DNA of 64,000 nucleotides from Platynereis dumerilii (GCA_026936325.1 JAPTHN010000001.1:137183138-137247137), one strand, 5' to 3'; shown: positions 22,003-33,664, counted from the first letter of the stretch. Numbers and translations are program-made. Notes: generated from the letters alone by a model not told the origin.

Positions 22003-22212
22003 TACAGTAGCGGACAAAAGTTTAGACTGGGTCAATATTTTGTCTAAATAAGGGAAAATAGGTGCTCAGCTGAAAAAAAAATTCTGCACTGGATTTTCTT
22101 GCCTATGTGTCAGGAAAGGTCTGCTATAGAGAAACTTTCAACTATTTTTATCACTTACTTGAATATGTTTGACAAACTAAAATTTCAGGTGGTCTAAACT
22201 TACGGTCTGATG
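22003..22212. mobile_element. Tc1/mariner-like MITE relic
   Basis: The left end TACAGTAGCGGACAAAAGTT and the right end GGTGGTCTAAACTTACGGTC are a degraded inverted pair of a common mariner terminus type. It is ~210 bp with no frame. Confidence 0.6.
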
Positions 22213-22642
22213 CGGCTTGCATCCACAAAGGCCCTTAATGGCATTGTACATTAGAGGAAAGGTGGGTAAATTATTCAATGTTATTTTAGACAAGTTATTC
22301 AATCATGTTTCATGTGATTTAAAGGCAATCAGTCATGACACATGAAAATAACTTTTTTTTAAAATGTCTACTTCGGGGTAATAATGGTGATTCAATGAGC
22401 CAAAATTGTTGATAAAAGGTAGACTAAAAAGCACCAAGAAAATATATTTCTGACAAATTTTCATCCTTGGAGAACTTTAAAATGCACTTTATCATCATTC
22501 TGAATTCGTGCAACTGTACATATTAGCACCAGGTTGGGAAATGAAAGCGTTTCTATGTTAAGTTTATTCAAAAATATATTTTTAAAAAATTCTATAATGG
22601 GCATTTTGCATTCAACAAGGGTGTGAAATACCAAAAAAGTTG

Positions 22643-22875
22643 AGCCACACTAACAATAAATACATGGTAACAAATAAATAATGGTACAGTATAAATATAA
22701 ATAGGTATAAAATTATAAAAACATTAAAGAATATTTAAAATCATGATAAATATTCTTAAATTAATTCTTTAAAATCATGATAAATATTCTTAAATGTTTT
22801 TATAATTGTATACCTATTTATATTTATACTGTACCATTATTTATTTGTTACCATGTATTTATTGTTAGTGTGGCT
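22643..22875. repeat. AT-rich foldback with ~90-bp arms
   Basis: AGCCACACTAACAATAAATA on the left is exactly inverted on the right (TATTTATTGTTAGTGTGGCT). Pairing extends inward through ATGGTAACAAATAAATAATG. A short tail (CTTGAAACTTGAAAC) follows at about 22918-22934, resembling a retroposon 3' end. Confidence 0.85.
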
Positions 22876-22927
22876 CCAAGCCTAAACAGCTTATGCTGAA
22901 TTTGGACTCCAAAATAAACTTGAAACT

Positions 22928-23045
22928 TGAAACTAACGAAGATCCATGATGATGTCATGTTGAATATGAGCAAAGGTGAAGTAACAATGCTCGTACTACT
23001 GGACCTTTCAGCCGCATTTGATTCGATTGATTATAAGATTCTAGG
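22928..23045 (+). pseudogene. LINE RT fragment, plus orientation
   Basis: It encodes TKIHDDVMLNMSKGEVTM followed by LLDLSAAFDSIDYKIL, the RT core containing the first catalytic aspartate. It stops at 23045, where the upstream part of the same domain begins in the opposite orientation. Confidence 0.85.
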
Positions 23046-23545
23046 ACGGTCTCAGTGCTGTGGAATTTTCTGGAAGCTGATTGTTTCTCATCATCCAGGT
23101 TGTTTGTAGTAAGGTAGTATGTATATTGTTTAATAATAGCACTTTCAATTAGTTTGCCCAGGAAAGGCAGATTTGATACTGGTCTATAATTCTTATAGAT
23201 AAGGTCCAATCCACCTTTTTTTAGCAGAGGTTTTACTAAGGCATGTTTCAGCTCAAGAGGCATTTCTCCCAGTGAGAGTGACTCATTGACAATCTTGGTT
23301 ACAAGTGGGAGGTATTCATCAATGCATCCGAGCAAAAGCCAAGTGGGAATAGGATCAAGTTGGTAGTGTTTAACAGGCATTTCCCTGATCAATTTATTAA
23401 TTTCCCTTTGAGACAAACTCCGAAAGTGTCGCAGTGTGTGAGGGGCAGTTTCAGTATCATTAACAGTCACATTTTGTGTAGCGTCCAACTTAGACCTAAG
23501 TGTTTTAATCTTTTTGCCAAAGAACTTATTAAAATAAGTTGACAA
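23046..23545 (-). pseudogene. LINE RT fragment, minus orientation
   Basis: The minus frame (about 150 meaningful residues) runs from FNKFFGKKIK through MPVKHYQLDPIPTWLLLGC and YRPVSNLPFLGKLIES to FHSTET. In intact relatives FHSTET is directly followed by LLTKIHDDVMLN, the start of the plus-strand fragment at 22928. The two pieces are consecutive parts of one RT gene facing each other, so an inversion broke the gene exactly between them. The last ~30 residues of the open frame are antisense readthrough. Confidence 0.88.
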
Positions 23546-23689
23546 AGATTATGCAACCTTAATTTTGTTATGTTTTCTTGTTCTTTGTTTTAAAATGAAA
23601 TGAATTACTTAATTTAGCTTGTCAAGGCTTAAAATTAACTATTCCATAAAAATAATAGATACAGGGAATATTAATTTACACAGACAATG

Positions 23690-25780
23690 AAACAATGACT
23701 AAAGGAACTGATTTGGTTTACATCATTAGGTAACCAGAGTGTTCTCAAGTTTAGTCTCTGGATTTTGAGTTAGATTACTCTTGCATAATATAAGCCAGGA
23801 TTATTACAATCAATTTTGGCCTACCTAAATTGCTGTAGATCATGTAACTTTTCATCAAAATCGAGCATGTAACCATCATTCACAAAAATCAATTCAAGGA
23901 CAAATGCAGCCAATGACTTGGATGAGTACTGCTGCGAAACTTGACAAATTGGGCAAATATTTTGAACACTTTTAGGTTTCCGACAGGTTTTCTTCCTTGC
24001 AATATTTGTCATCAGATGATAGGTTGATACGTTAATTCTAAATCTAGTTATGAGTCATAGCTCACCTTTGTTGGAGTATTGAGAAAAAAAGCATGTGGTA
24101 ATGGCAATTAAAGTATAGTATTATTGAAGCTAAAAATGTCTGCAAACCGTGTCAACTTGTCAACTTATCTGACAACAGACAATTTTTAAAACATAATTAA
24201 CAATAATCGACTGTCCAGTACACGACAATGTAATTAAGTGGGACTTCCTGGAGTATCCCATTGGTACAATGATATACTATGCAATTTCTAACTGGAATGA
24301 CCATCACACTAAAAGCAAGTCCATTTATGTTACATCCAATTGAATTATTATTCACTCAGTACCCTTATTAGTATTTTGCACCTGTGTGGTCTTTTCTTTT
24401 ATCAGAAATTAGGGGGAAAAACAATGAGATGAAATTACAGTTACAATTAGAATGCATCTTCTGTGGCAGTTATAATGCAATTGATAACTTAATAGTTTCG
24501 CATGATCAAGCAATCAAAATATTGCTTATATTGACACCAGGTACAAGCCAACAGAGACACCAGGTACAAGCCAACAGAGACACCAGGTACAAGCCAACAG
24601 AGACACCAGATGAAACAATGTTTTCATCATCAAAACTCGTCACATGCACAAACAAACAGGAAACTTAACATTTCCCCTACTTTCGGGGCAGCCCTGCCCA
24701 AGACAGGAGCAAAACGTCAGTCAAATAAATGTCTCGCCAACACGTCTTACAACTCTCAGTCAAGTTTATAACAAACTTTATCTATTATCTTAGCTGAAAA
24801 CAACAGGCTATGTCAGCTATTGTGCAACCATCTCACTCAATCATTCAAGCAGACTCATCTCATTCAATTTTACAGTGTCACAGAGTTGACAATTGACTGA
24901 AGTCAACTTTTCCAATTCGCGGTGTCCAGTGACTCCTAGACCAATTATGCATGACAGTTAGCTGACAGGCCCTCTGGTGGTTAGTCCCTGCATTATGACA
25001 CCAACTCATGGACAAATCAACTCATACATTACAAGTTGGTAAGACACAAGGTCATCATGTCTCCAAGTTGATGAATATTTGTCTACAAGTTGGCTAAGAT
25101 ATTGATGACAAAGCATATGCGTATACTAGATGCTTTGTCTGCGAGTCAATCAGCAGCAAAGAGTGTCTATGACGCAGTTTGCCTATGAGTGTGTGTGTCT
25201 TCAATTTGACAATCCACGCAGGGGGGGGGGGCACAGTACGACCTTGTTGCTACAGGACATGCCAAGACATGCTGAACATGTGCAAAGGGCAATCTGCCGG
25301 AATTTCTTGATACACAGGAATTTCTGACCACAACAGTTTTAATAACAAATGTGTAAAGAAAAAACTTACTTGGATGACCTTTTGGCTGTACACTAAGTTC
25401 TACAAAGTCTTTGCAATGTTTTAATCTGCAATATATCTAACATTGTAGAATGATAGCTACCATACAAAGATCTCAGATGTTAGAGATCTGCGTTGCCAAA
25501 TTTTTTCCAACTTGAACAATCAGTGACAGTCACCCCATTAGCAGAAATGTCACGCTTACCAAAAACAAAAGAAAGAAAATTGCAAGAAAATGTCACAAGT
25601 CAAGGAAATATGATCTGTATGTTACACTATGTCAAGGTTGCAACCACAACTGGCACAAGGCTTCCTGGAATTGGGATGGTATATTATTAAGGATTCCTTG
25701 TATATATATGACTTTGTTTCTTATTCTGTGATGCATGATTCACATCCTGAGCCTTATGTGGTTACTAAATAAATGTGACA
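23690..25780. repeat. old duplication block B, copy 1
   Basis: Collinear, diverged similarity with 30610-32090 (GACAATGAAACAATGACTAA; CCTCTGGTGGTTAGTCCCTG), and for 25440-25780 with 36930-37260 (ATTAGCAGAAATGTCACGC). Insertions and losses are common. Short frames at 25493-25690 and 36838-37239 belong to this repeat; they drift and look noncoding. Confidence 0.7.
24537..24609. repeat. 23-bp tandem triplet
   Basis: Three direct copies contain GACACCAGGTACAAGCCAAC. The duplicate block at about 31455-31490 has one copy, so the expansion is local. Confidence 0.85.
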
Positions 25781-26424
25781 GGTATTTTTGATATGGTAAT
25801 AAATTAGTGAAAAGAGTCCTGTGTGCAAACTACAACCAAGATTGCAAGTAACACATTCTCTGGCTTTTGCAGAGGCACTGAACAGCGTAAGGCTATACAT
25901 GTGTACCGGAAGCATGATACCCCCGCGTAAAAAAAAAACGTGGATAGAACAAAAAATTTGAGAAAGGAGGCAACAAATCGGGTAGATGATTAAATTGACA
26001 TTATTGAAAATCAATGGTTTCCAAGGCATGTTATGCAATATGGTTTTGTGAAATTTGAATTGATATTCAGACCAATGTTGCCTGCCCAGTGTCACCCACA
26101 AAATCTGTGGATTTTTTGGCAATGCTTTGCAAACATTTATTTACCTGAAGCATCATTAACATTTTCTATAAGCTTCATCAAATTCTGAAAAGGTTCCTGT
26201 CAGGCGCCACACAGGGTTCGATCAATTGTCTTTTAATTTATGTCAATAGATACTTTTTGACAATTCATATTCTGCAGGAAAGAACATTTGGAACTATTAA
26301 TTGGAGAGATTGGCAAGTTTACAGGGACTCATAAAGAAATGTGTAGGCTTATTATTAAAAACAGTCGGCATACAAGCAATTTCATAGCACAGAAACCCTC
26401 CTAACAAAAGTCTACAATGACATC

Positions 26425-27597
26425 ATGTTGAACATGAGCAAAGGTGAAATAACAATGCTTGTACTTCTAGATCTGTCAGCTGCTTTTGACACAATTGATC
26501 ACAACATTCTACTGGCGAGACTTGAAAATAGATATGGGGTGTGCAACTCAGCTCTCAACTGGTTTAAGTCATACATTTCAGCGAGATCACAATCTGTTGT
26601 GATAAATGACCAAACATCGGACAGGCTTCCACTCAAATTTGGTGTCCCTCAAGGTTCAAAACTTGGTCCAATATTATTCAATTCGTACATAGCTCCAGTA
26701 AGTGAAGTCGCTTCTCAAAATCAAACAGAGGATCAGAAATGTGCTGATGATGAGCAACTAATTTTATCATTTAAGCCAACTTTCACCGGTCAAGAAAATG
26801 CAATTAAGAAAATGGAGAAATGTATTACGGAAATACGAAAATTTCTCCATGAAAATAAACTGTGTAAAAATGGCGAAAAAACCGAACTCCTCTTGATTGG
26901 CACACAACAGCAGCTAAATAAACACCAAGTTTCATCAATTAGTATTGAAAATGTCTCAATAAAAACAGCAGAGCATGTTAGGAATTTGGGTGTTACCATG
27001 GACAAAAATATGACAATGGAGAAGCAAGTCAACAAAATGTGCCGAAATGCCTACTTAAATCTGCGAAACATTTCTAAACTCCAAAAGTCCATGAACAAAG
27101 ATGTAGTCAAAACTGCCGTAAATGCTCTGGTCACACCTCACTTAGACTACGGAAATGGCCTTTTGTTTGGCATATCTCAGCATTTAGTGATCAAGCTTCA
27201 GGTGGCCCAAAACTCAGCAGTTCGCCTCATAGAGAGGTTGAAACATCAAGACAGCGTAGGATTACATAGAAAGCAGCTTCACTGGTTGCCTATTCCTGCT
27301 AGAATACAATTTAAGCTGATGACTACAACCTGGAAGGCTTTGAACAACCAAGCACCACTGTACATTCAGACACTTGTCAAGCTCAAGCCCAATCAGGAGC
27401 ATGACCTGAGGAGCAACAGTAAACTCTTGTTAATAGAACCAGCTATTAACAGCCAGAACAAATTTGAAGATAGAGCTTTCTCTTTCGCAGCACCAAAACT
27501 CTGGAATAAGTTACCAGAAAGTGTTCGAGCAACAAAGACTCTGGAGTGTTTCAAGAAAAACCTAAAAACTCATTTGTTTAAAGTGTTCTACGAATAA
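26425..27597 (+). CDS. LINE reverse transcriptase C-terminal part (truncated)
   Basis: The frame encodes 390 residues: LLDLSAAFDTIDHN (catalytic Asp22), GVPQGS at 73-78, then CADDEQLILSF in place of YADDEQLILSF. The first residue of the YADD box is changed to Cys at 106 while both aspartates remain. Later come LRNISKLQKS, LHWLPIPARIQFK, WKALNNQAPLYI and APKLWNKLPESVR. The endonuclease and the first RT motifs are missing. The Met at 26425 is internal to the parent protein. It is a dead fragment but recent, because it has no internal stop. Confidence 0.92.
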   Translation: MLNMSKGEITMLVLLDLSAAFDTIDHNILLARLENRYGVCNSALNWFKSYISARSQSVVINDQTSDRLPLKFGVPQGSKLGPILFNSYIAPVSEVASQNQTEDQKCADDEQLILSFKPTFTGQENAIKKMEKCITEIRKFLHENKLCKNGEKTELLLIGTQQQLNKHQVSSISIENVSIKTAEHVRNLGVTMDKNMTMEKQVNKMCRNAYLNLRNISKLQKSMNKDVVKTAVNALVTPHLDYGNGLLFGISQHLVIKLQVAQNSAVRLIERLKHQDSVGLHRKQLHWLPIPARIQFKLMTTTWKALNNQAPLYIQTLVKLKPNQEHDLRSNSKLLLIEPAINSQNKFEDRAFSFAAPKLWNKLPESVRATKTLECFKKNLKTHLFKVFYE

Positions 27598-27610
27598 CCC
27601 ATCTGCCACA

Positions 27611-27643
27611 AGCGCTTCTGAGCAGTTTACTGGAAGAGGCGCT
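27611..27643 (+). other. LINE 3'-terminal stem-loop (second copy)
   Basis: AGCGCTTCT pairs with AGAGGCGCT over nine positions, including one G-T wobble, around a 15-nt loop GAGCAGTTTACTGGA. Stem bases differ from the first LINE while pairing is kept, and the loop differs at two positions. Confidence 0.75.
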
Positions 27644-27689
27644 ATACAAATAAATATTATTATTATTATTATTATATATACATGACAGT

Positions 27690-28058
27690 CGAACTTTGAA
27701 TTCGTTTGGAGTCGGAGTTGGAATCAAAAATTAAATTGGTGACTCTTGACTCCCAAAAACAATTAATATAATTTACAAAAACACAGCCAAAAGAAATGTG
27801 AAATGAATCTTGATTTTACCCAACACTTCCTTGACAAGTGTTAATCATGTACAGAATCCTATGGAAACTTTGTAGAATTAATTTTTATCCCCTGACAACC
27901 ATGTTATATTTGTGTGCAATAATGCCGATAAGCGGAGTCGGGAGTCAGACTCAAAAGTCGTAATTCAGGAGACGTTGTAGTCCGAGTCGCTTTTGAGAAA
28001 GCCAAAGGAGTCGGGAGTTGGAGTCGGTTCACTAACTACCCAACTCCGAATCCCTGGA
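27690..28058. mobile_element. GGAGTC-ended inverted-repeat element
   Basis: It opens with TGGAGTCGGAGTTGG and closes with CCAACTCCGAATCC, with more GGAGTCGGGAGT units inside. It lies directly after the LINE tail. It resembles the GGAGTC-type end of the hAT-like element at 16517, but no target duplication was identified. Confidence 0.5.
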
Positions 28059-28404
28059 TAAGGAAATGTAATGTCGTACCCTTCTATGGTACTCAGAATA
28101 ACTAGGAACGCATTTTTAAAAGTTACAAATAAGGCAAAGCCATTGCTAAATATCAATTTGTTTTTGGAACACTAAGTTTTCCCTAAATGTGCATGCATAC
28201 ATCTTTTGATTTCTGAAGGAAACCGTCTTGCCCTCCTACAGTGATTGTACAACTATGATATTTCAGATCTCAATATGTATTTTTCCGAGTGTCAATTTCT
28301 TTCATGTCCTAGACTTTGTTCCTTTCCAATGTTACCATATAATAGATATGAGGCTTCTTATCAAGTAGGATCATGCAGGTGTGTGTAAAAGAAACAAAAA
28401 TATA

Positions 28405-28760
28405 GACCAATAAAACAACATTAGTTTGTTTTCAAACAAAAAGGATCAACTCATAAAATTGCAATAGATGTATTTGGTGGCATGGAACTGACAAGAAATG
28501 GCTCCTGAAAGCAAGTTTCCTTGTTGGTTTTGTAAGAAATTCTGTAAAAAACTTACTGAAAAGTGGTGTCTGTTTCATCTAATGGCACGTTTTAAAATGC
28601 AACGTGTTTCTAGAGATACCAAGGTGAACCATGCCCTCAGGTCAAACCATGAACTTGCTCATGATGTACAGTTTCTTCAATTTGTACATAAGTCTTTCTG
28701 CCCAAAATTAGTTATTTACTTAATGCTAAAATATCACTGTCTCTGAAGGCAGGAGGATGT
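28405..28760. repeat. old duplication block A, copy 2
   Basis: Partner of 20590-20965. It contains a short frame with CWFCKKFCKK that is interrupted in the partner, so it is probably not a gene. Confidence 0.7.
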
Positions 28761-28799
28761 CGTAGGCGTAAAATAGCTGTATGCATGGTTCAGTTTTTC

Positions 28800-29095
28800 A
28801 AGCATTTCACACATTAGAGCTGTTTGCAGATTAGCGGTCCAAACAGTTTCAAAATTAACTTTCAACTTGGTCGTGTGATGTCACTGGCTTAAAACTGTTT
28901 TGTTTGTGTCAGTTATGGTTTATCAGTTGATTCAGTGCTTATCATATGTAGCAGCATAGGTGACAATAAACAAACTAATTGAATGACTTTAGGTACTTCA
29001 TCAAACAAGAAGATTAGAAGACCAACAGACAACTGTTGATGATGTGGCAAAGCCAGTTTGCAAATTGAAAATAAGAAAATTAATTTTTTCAGTGC
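28800..29095. repeat. relative of the 47.2-47.9 kb foldback
   Basis: AGAGCTGTTTGCAGATT, CACAGTTATGG-like sequence and GATGTGGCAAAGCCAGTTTG correspond to parts of both arms at 47226-47940. A collapsed or partial copy. Confidence 0.65.
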
Positions 29096-29630
29096 ACCGC
29101 AAATTCACAAATAGCTATAATGGAAAACATTGCGGATATTTCTAGGCCTACCATTTATATGTTTTACAATGAGATCTCAAGTATTTTACTTATATTTTTA
29201 ATGTGAGTCTTTTGTGAACATTCCAAAAACTACACTGTCGGTTGGTGAAGCTACTTTTTTATTATCATCACAGGAAACTGTCTTCATAAAAGCGTTTTAG
29301 CACAATTTTATTTTTAAATTTTTATGGATTTTATATTTTAAATATAAATATGTTCTCCCCTTTTCACAGTCAAAATCTCCTTAGATGATATATTGACTTA
29401 AGAATCTTAAGTTAAGATGCATAATAACAGCCGAAGCAAAAAGGACTTATTCAAGTAAAACTGCATTGAATTAGGAGCTCGAATACGTCATGTTTTCTAG
29501 GTATTTGATTGGTTTATGAAAGCTTGAGGGACCTCGTAATTGGCTGTGAAATACCCATGTCATGCTGAAGCATATAGCCTATACAAACAGTGTCCCTCAA
29601 CCAATAGTATTCACTCAATTTATGAACGTA

Positions 29631-29896
29631 CACTGAAAAAAAGGATGGTCTGATAACAGACAATAATTTTCTAATATATGACCGATCAAGCGATTGTCTA
29701 ACCAGACAATTGAATTGTTGAAAATGTCAAATATTTTGTTTCATTCTATTGATTGTTTGAACCAGACAATCAATTGAATGAAACAAACAAGTTCTTTGAC
29801 ATTTTGAACAATTCAATTGTCTGGATTAGACAATCGCTTGATTGGTCACATATTATACAATTATTGTCGGTTGTCAGACAATCCTTTTTTTCAGTG
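29631..29896. mobile_element. mariner-like MITE with TA target site, 266 bp
   Basis: The ends CACTGAAAAAAAGGAT and ATCCTTTTTTTCAGTG are perfect inverted repeats flanked by TA on both sides. Inner arms repeat GCGATTGTCTAACCAGACAA in inverted, slightly altered form. No coding content. Confidence 0.88.
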
Positions 29897-30609
29897 TATC
29901 AAACTGAAGGCAAATCAGTCCTTTGACGTTTGCTGTAAACCACAATGTAGAAGCTATCTTGAACCTCCTCAATTTAACAGTAACTGTGTATGTGCTAATT
30001 GGAGTGTCATATGTTCTGATCAATTAAGACGTAAGTAAATAAGTGAAAAAGAAATTAAGAAGAAATGACTAGAACTAAGTGCTTTCTTGAGTTTTTATTC
30101 AACCAATTGCCTGCTCGAATGGAACCAAAAAACATCCTGCGTTATAAATAAATACATGTCTAGCAAACTCTTTTTATGTCTTCATTAAAAAGGCTGTTCA
30201 TGGTGCCAAGCAGACCAAATCATCCCACATACATTGCAAACTGAGTAGAAGAGGTATGTGTAAGTATTTTATGACAAATATATATGTACATTTGAAGCAT
30301 GAACTCTTTTTTTTGTGCTGATTTTTCCAAAATGTTTATTTTTTGCAATAAGTCTGGCGTAATGCAATCTAAATAAGAAACTTAATTTTTAATGCGAAAA
30401 GTAAGTACAACATCACGACATTGCAAGACACGCCATTTCTAACATGAAAATTGTCATGGATCACACAAATAAATATTTTACACAGATATGAACAAGTTTA
30501 GTGCTATCGGTTGAGAACAACTTCAGAAAATGACTTCAGAAAATGATCTCCGGCCAAAACCACTGAAATGCCCACTTTATCAACTGAAACATTGTTAGTT
30601 ATTTAAGTG
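29897..30609. other. unassigned stretch
   Basis: No gene or repeat recognised. Confidence 0.4.
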
Positions 30610-32090
30610 GACAATGAAACAATGACTAAGATAACTGATTTGGTTGACATCATTATGTAACCAGAGTGTTCTCTTTAGTGTCTCATTTTGAGTTAAATTA
30701 TTCTTGCATAACATAAGCCAGGATCATTTTAATCAATTTTGGCCTACCTAAATTACTGTCGATCATGTTACTTTTCATCAAAATGGAATTGAACATGTAA
30801 CCAGCATTCACAAAAATTAATTCCAAGGACACATGCAGCCAATGACATGAATGACAACTGCTATGAAAACTTTTATTGCCTACCTTGACAAATTGAGCAA
30901 AAATGTAAAACACTTCATCCTTCCAATGTTTGTCTAACAGGGTATTGAGATAATAAATCTAGTTCTGAGTTTTACTTCATCTTTGTTGAACAATTGAGAA
31001 AAAAATGCCGGAGGTAATGGCAATAAAAGTATTGTATTATTGAAGCTAGACATATCTGCAAGTGGCGCCAACCTTCTGACGAACAAACAACAATTATACA
31101 CTCAATAATTAATAGTTAATGCTGTCCAGTACATGACAATGTAATTATTGGGACTTCCTGGAGTAGCCTTTGATACAACAATATAGTCAATATACAATGC
31201 AATTTCTAACTGAAATGACTCTGACACTAAAAGCAAGTCATTTTGCATTACATCCTACACAAATGATATGCAATTAGTACCCTTATTAGTATTTAGCACC
31301 TGTGTGGTTTTCTCTTTTATCGGAAGTTAGGGAAAAGCTATGAGATAAGATTACAGTTAAAATTACATTGCTCCTCCTGTGGCAGTTATAGTGCAATTGC
31401 TATTTAAAACTAGTTTCTCATGTCACAGCATCAAAGCAATAAAATAATTTCTTGTATTGACATCAGAGACAAGCCAACAGACCAGATACAACACTGGTTT
31501 CATCATCAAAACACCTCACATGTACAAACAGACAGTACTAAGCACGTCCTACAACTGTTGGTCGAGTTGATTATTAACTTTTGACTTGAGATTACAGTAT
31601 TACCAATGCTGAAAGATCTGTTAATCAAGTCATTTCTTGACCCGAGACTAATATTGCATGAGGCATGGCTGACCGGCCCTCTGGTGGTTAGTCCCTGCAT
31701 TATGACACCAACTTGTTGGTACGACACAAGGTCATCATGTCTATGGGTTGGTGAATATTTTGTCTTCAAGTTAGCTATCATATAAATGGCAAAGGATATA
31801 TGTCTACCAGATGCTTTCTATGAGTCAACAAGCAGCAACCGAAAGTGCCTATGACTCAGTTCACCGACAAGTTGGTGTGTCTTCTGGTTGACCTATATTC
31901 CACTCGATCGACACTCCACAGAGAGCGTAATGCTGCCCTCCATGCACTATGGAAATGCAATGGAAAATTTGACCTTTATAGCACTGAGCATGCCCAGAGG
32001 TGACCCAGTTGCCACTGGGCATGCTCAGACATACTAAAAATGTGCAAAGAGCAATAACAAATGATGGCCATTTTGGGAATTTCCTGATTC
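30610..32090. repeat. old duplication block B, copy 2
   Basis: Partner of 23690-25330. It lacks the triplication seen at 24537. Confidence 0.7.
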
Positions 32091-33024
32091 AAACTTTCAA
32101 GGGCAGTTTTTAGTAAGAGATACTTGAGGTTCACTGTTCAGACATGGTTTTTCTGAATCCACTATTTATTAGAATTTTTTTAAGTACGTCTGACGATGAA
32201 TGATATGTCAAATTTATCATTATTGAGAGTAGCATTTTTCAAAGTGCGATGTCTATTTTCCGATACACAAACAATTTTTCTCACTTCAGCAAAGCCTTCA
32301 GTGAATAAATCAGACACACCCCAAAAGAATTGGCCAATGAACAGACCTTCACTCATGTTATGCAAATTAGGCGATTTCGCTGTTTCGCACTCTTCCTCTG
32401 GGGTTATATGTGTGACTCTTACATAGGAAGATAGATCTCTCTGAGACCTTTAAAATGGTAGGTCATACGTCTCTGAGAGGTTAATAGTTGCTTCGCAAAT
32501 TGTCGGTAAACATTTGAATGGGAGAGAAATACTGCTCGCTGATTGGCTGTGACGCTCTGACGCAAAATCTTATGATAATATGCGACGATGTTGGGATTCG
32601 TCTAGGGTAGATTCTCTGGGTGATTTTTCTTTGTTTCGTCACTAAACCATTAAATGTATTGTGTAGTCATCTGATGACAATTTGCATCAGTAGACATCAT
32701 CTTAAATGTACCACCATAACTCAAGGTGCCCATCCCTTACCCAAATGCTGATCAGCGGATCTAACGAGTATTAATAGCAGTATACAGTATGTAGATATAC
32801 AAAAAACAATAATGTTACTTCTATAATACAAACATAATGCCACTAAAACGTCTGAATAAATAAAAGATCAGAAAAGTATACAAAAAACTAAATAATACTC
32901 TTTTTAAAAAGAACAATCAGTAAATTTTCACATGGTCATTATACAAGAAGAGGTACCGGAGAAAGGACTAGTTGAATTTTGTAGAAAATAAGAAGTCCAA
33001 TATATATATGCATTGTAATCAAAA
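32091..33024. other. unassigned; possible 3' UTR of the 33.0-kb exon
   Basis: If the exon at 33025-33283 is real, its 3' UTR would run leftward through here. A minus-strand AATAAA lies near 32163, within the block B edge. No other gene-like frame was recognised. Confidence 0.35.
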
Positions 33025-33283
33025 TCAAGCCAGGCTGACAATCGAAGATGCCGTCCGGCTTTTATCTGATTTTAAAGATGATGATGGAGTATCGGAACGA
33101 AACATGTAATCAAAGCGTTCTGACATGGTTAGCGTGCTGAATGCATTCTTGTTGAATGTCTTGGCTTGGGATAGTTCTCCACCGGGTAGAGCCGTCTTGA
33201 ACATCGTTGGATAAGACACGTCCGAACCAACTGTTGAGCCTGTCATTAATCGCTTAGCTCTCTTTTGCTTCATCTTTGAATGC
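33025..33283 (-). CDS. candidate terminal coding exon of a host gene
   Basis: On the minus strand a pyrimidine-rich tract (TTTTTCTTCTGTTTCAG) ends in AG at 33284. The exon opens in phase with HSKMKQKRAKRLMTG and runs 86 codons to a TGA at 33025. Its base composition is more balanced than its surroundings. The peptide is basic at the start and Ser/Thr-rich later (SDTPSSSLKSDKSRTASSI), like a cytoplasmic tail. The ATG in the frame is probably not a start. No domain was recognised, so no function is assigned. The preceding exon would lie to the right, beyond the SINE at 33370, and I could not find it. The basis is the splice signal, frame and composition only. Confidence 0.5.
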
Positions 33284-33369
33284 CTGAAACAGAAGAAAAA
33301 GTGAAAATTAAAATAAATCTTATGTAGTTAGCCACCAACCAGTTTGGTAAAGCTGCAGTACCAGCAGCA

Positions 33370-33664
33370 GTGTTCCCCCGTGGCCTAATTGGTAAGTGCG
33401 CTTGTCAACTGGCTTTGAGGGCATGGGTTCAAATCTCACCCTGGGAACTCACTTTAGTCCGAGCCCATGGGACATTAAATGGAGGCGGGTTGTATCCAGT
33501 ATTCTATGCTGGGGCAACTGAAAGACCCTGGGCATCTGTGAATTAATAGGGTATGTGCCAGACTCACAGTTTTCTCATCTCATCATCATACGGCGATCGC
33601 CTGCCTCGATATAGCCCACTAAGGTGCTGCAGAGGCGTAAAACACAAACAAACAAACAAAAAAA
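33370..33664 (+). mobile_element. tRNA-headed SINE with (ACAAA)n tail
   Basis: The head GTGGCCTAATTGGTAAGTGC (box A region) and GGGTTCAAATC (box B) is followed by a core (GTGCCAGACTCACAGTTT, CGGCGATCGCC) and an ACAAACAAAC tail. The flanks CTGCAGTACCAGCAGCA and CTGCAGCACCAGCAGCA (33353-33369, 33665-33681) form a 17-bp target duplication with one mismatch. It would lie in the last intron of the gene whose terminal exon is at 33025-33283. Confidence 0.9.

Larger units (their letters stand above)
26359..27674 (+). mobile_element. 5'-truncated LINE with (ATT)n tail
   Basis: Homology begins at KQSAYKQFHSTETLLTKVY (about 26359) and continues to the C terminus, a 3' stem-loop at 27611-27643 and an (ATT)n tail ending near 27674. 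It belongs to the same family as the LINE at 0.2-3.4 kb. 5' truncation is usual for target-primed insertion. Confidence 0.92.

Noticed and set aside
25493-25690. Frame shared with 36838-37239 as a conserved exon
   Set aside because: Both belong to a duplicated repeat block; reading frames drift apart and no splice signals match.
28498-28746. CWFCKKFCKK frame as a zinc-finger exon
   Set aside because: The paralogous block at 20700-20960 interrupts the frame, and spacing does not fit a known finger.
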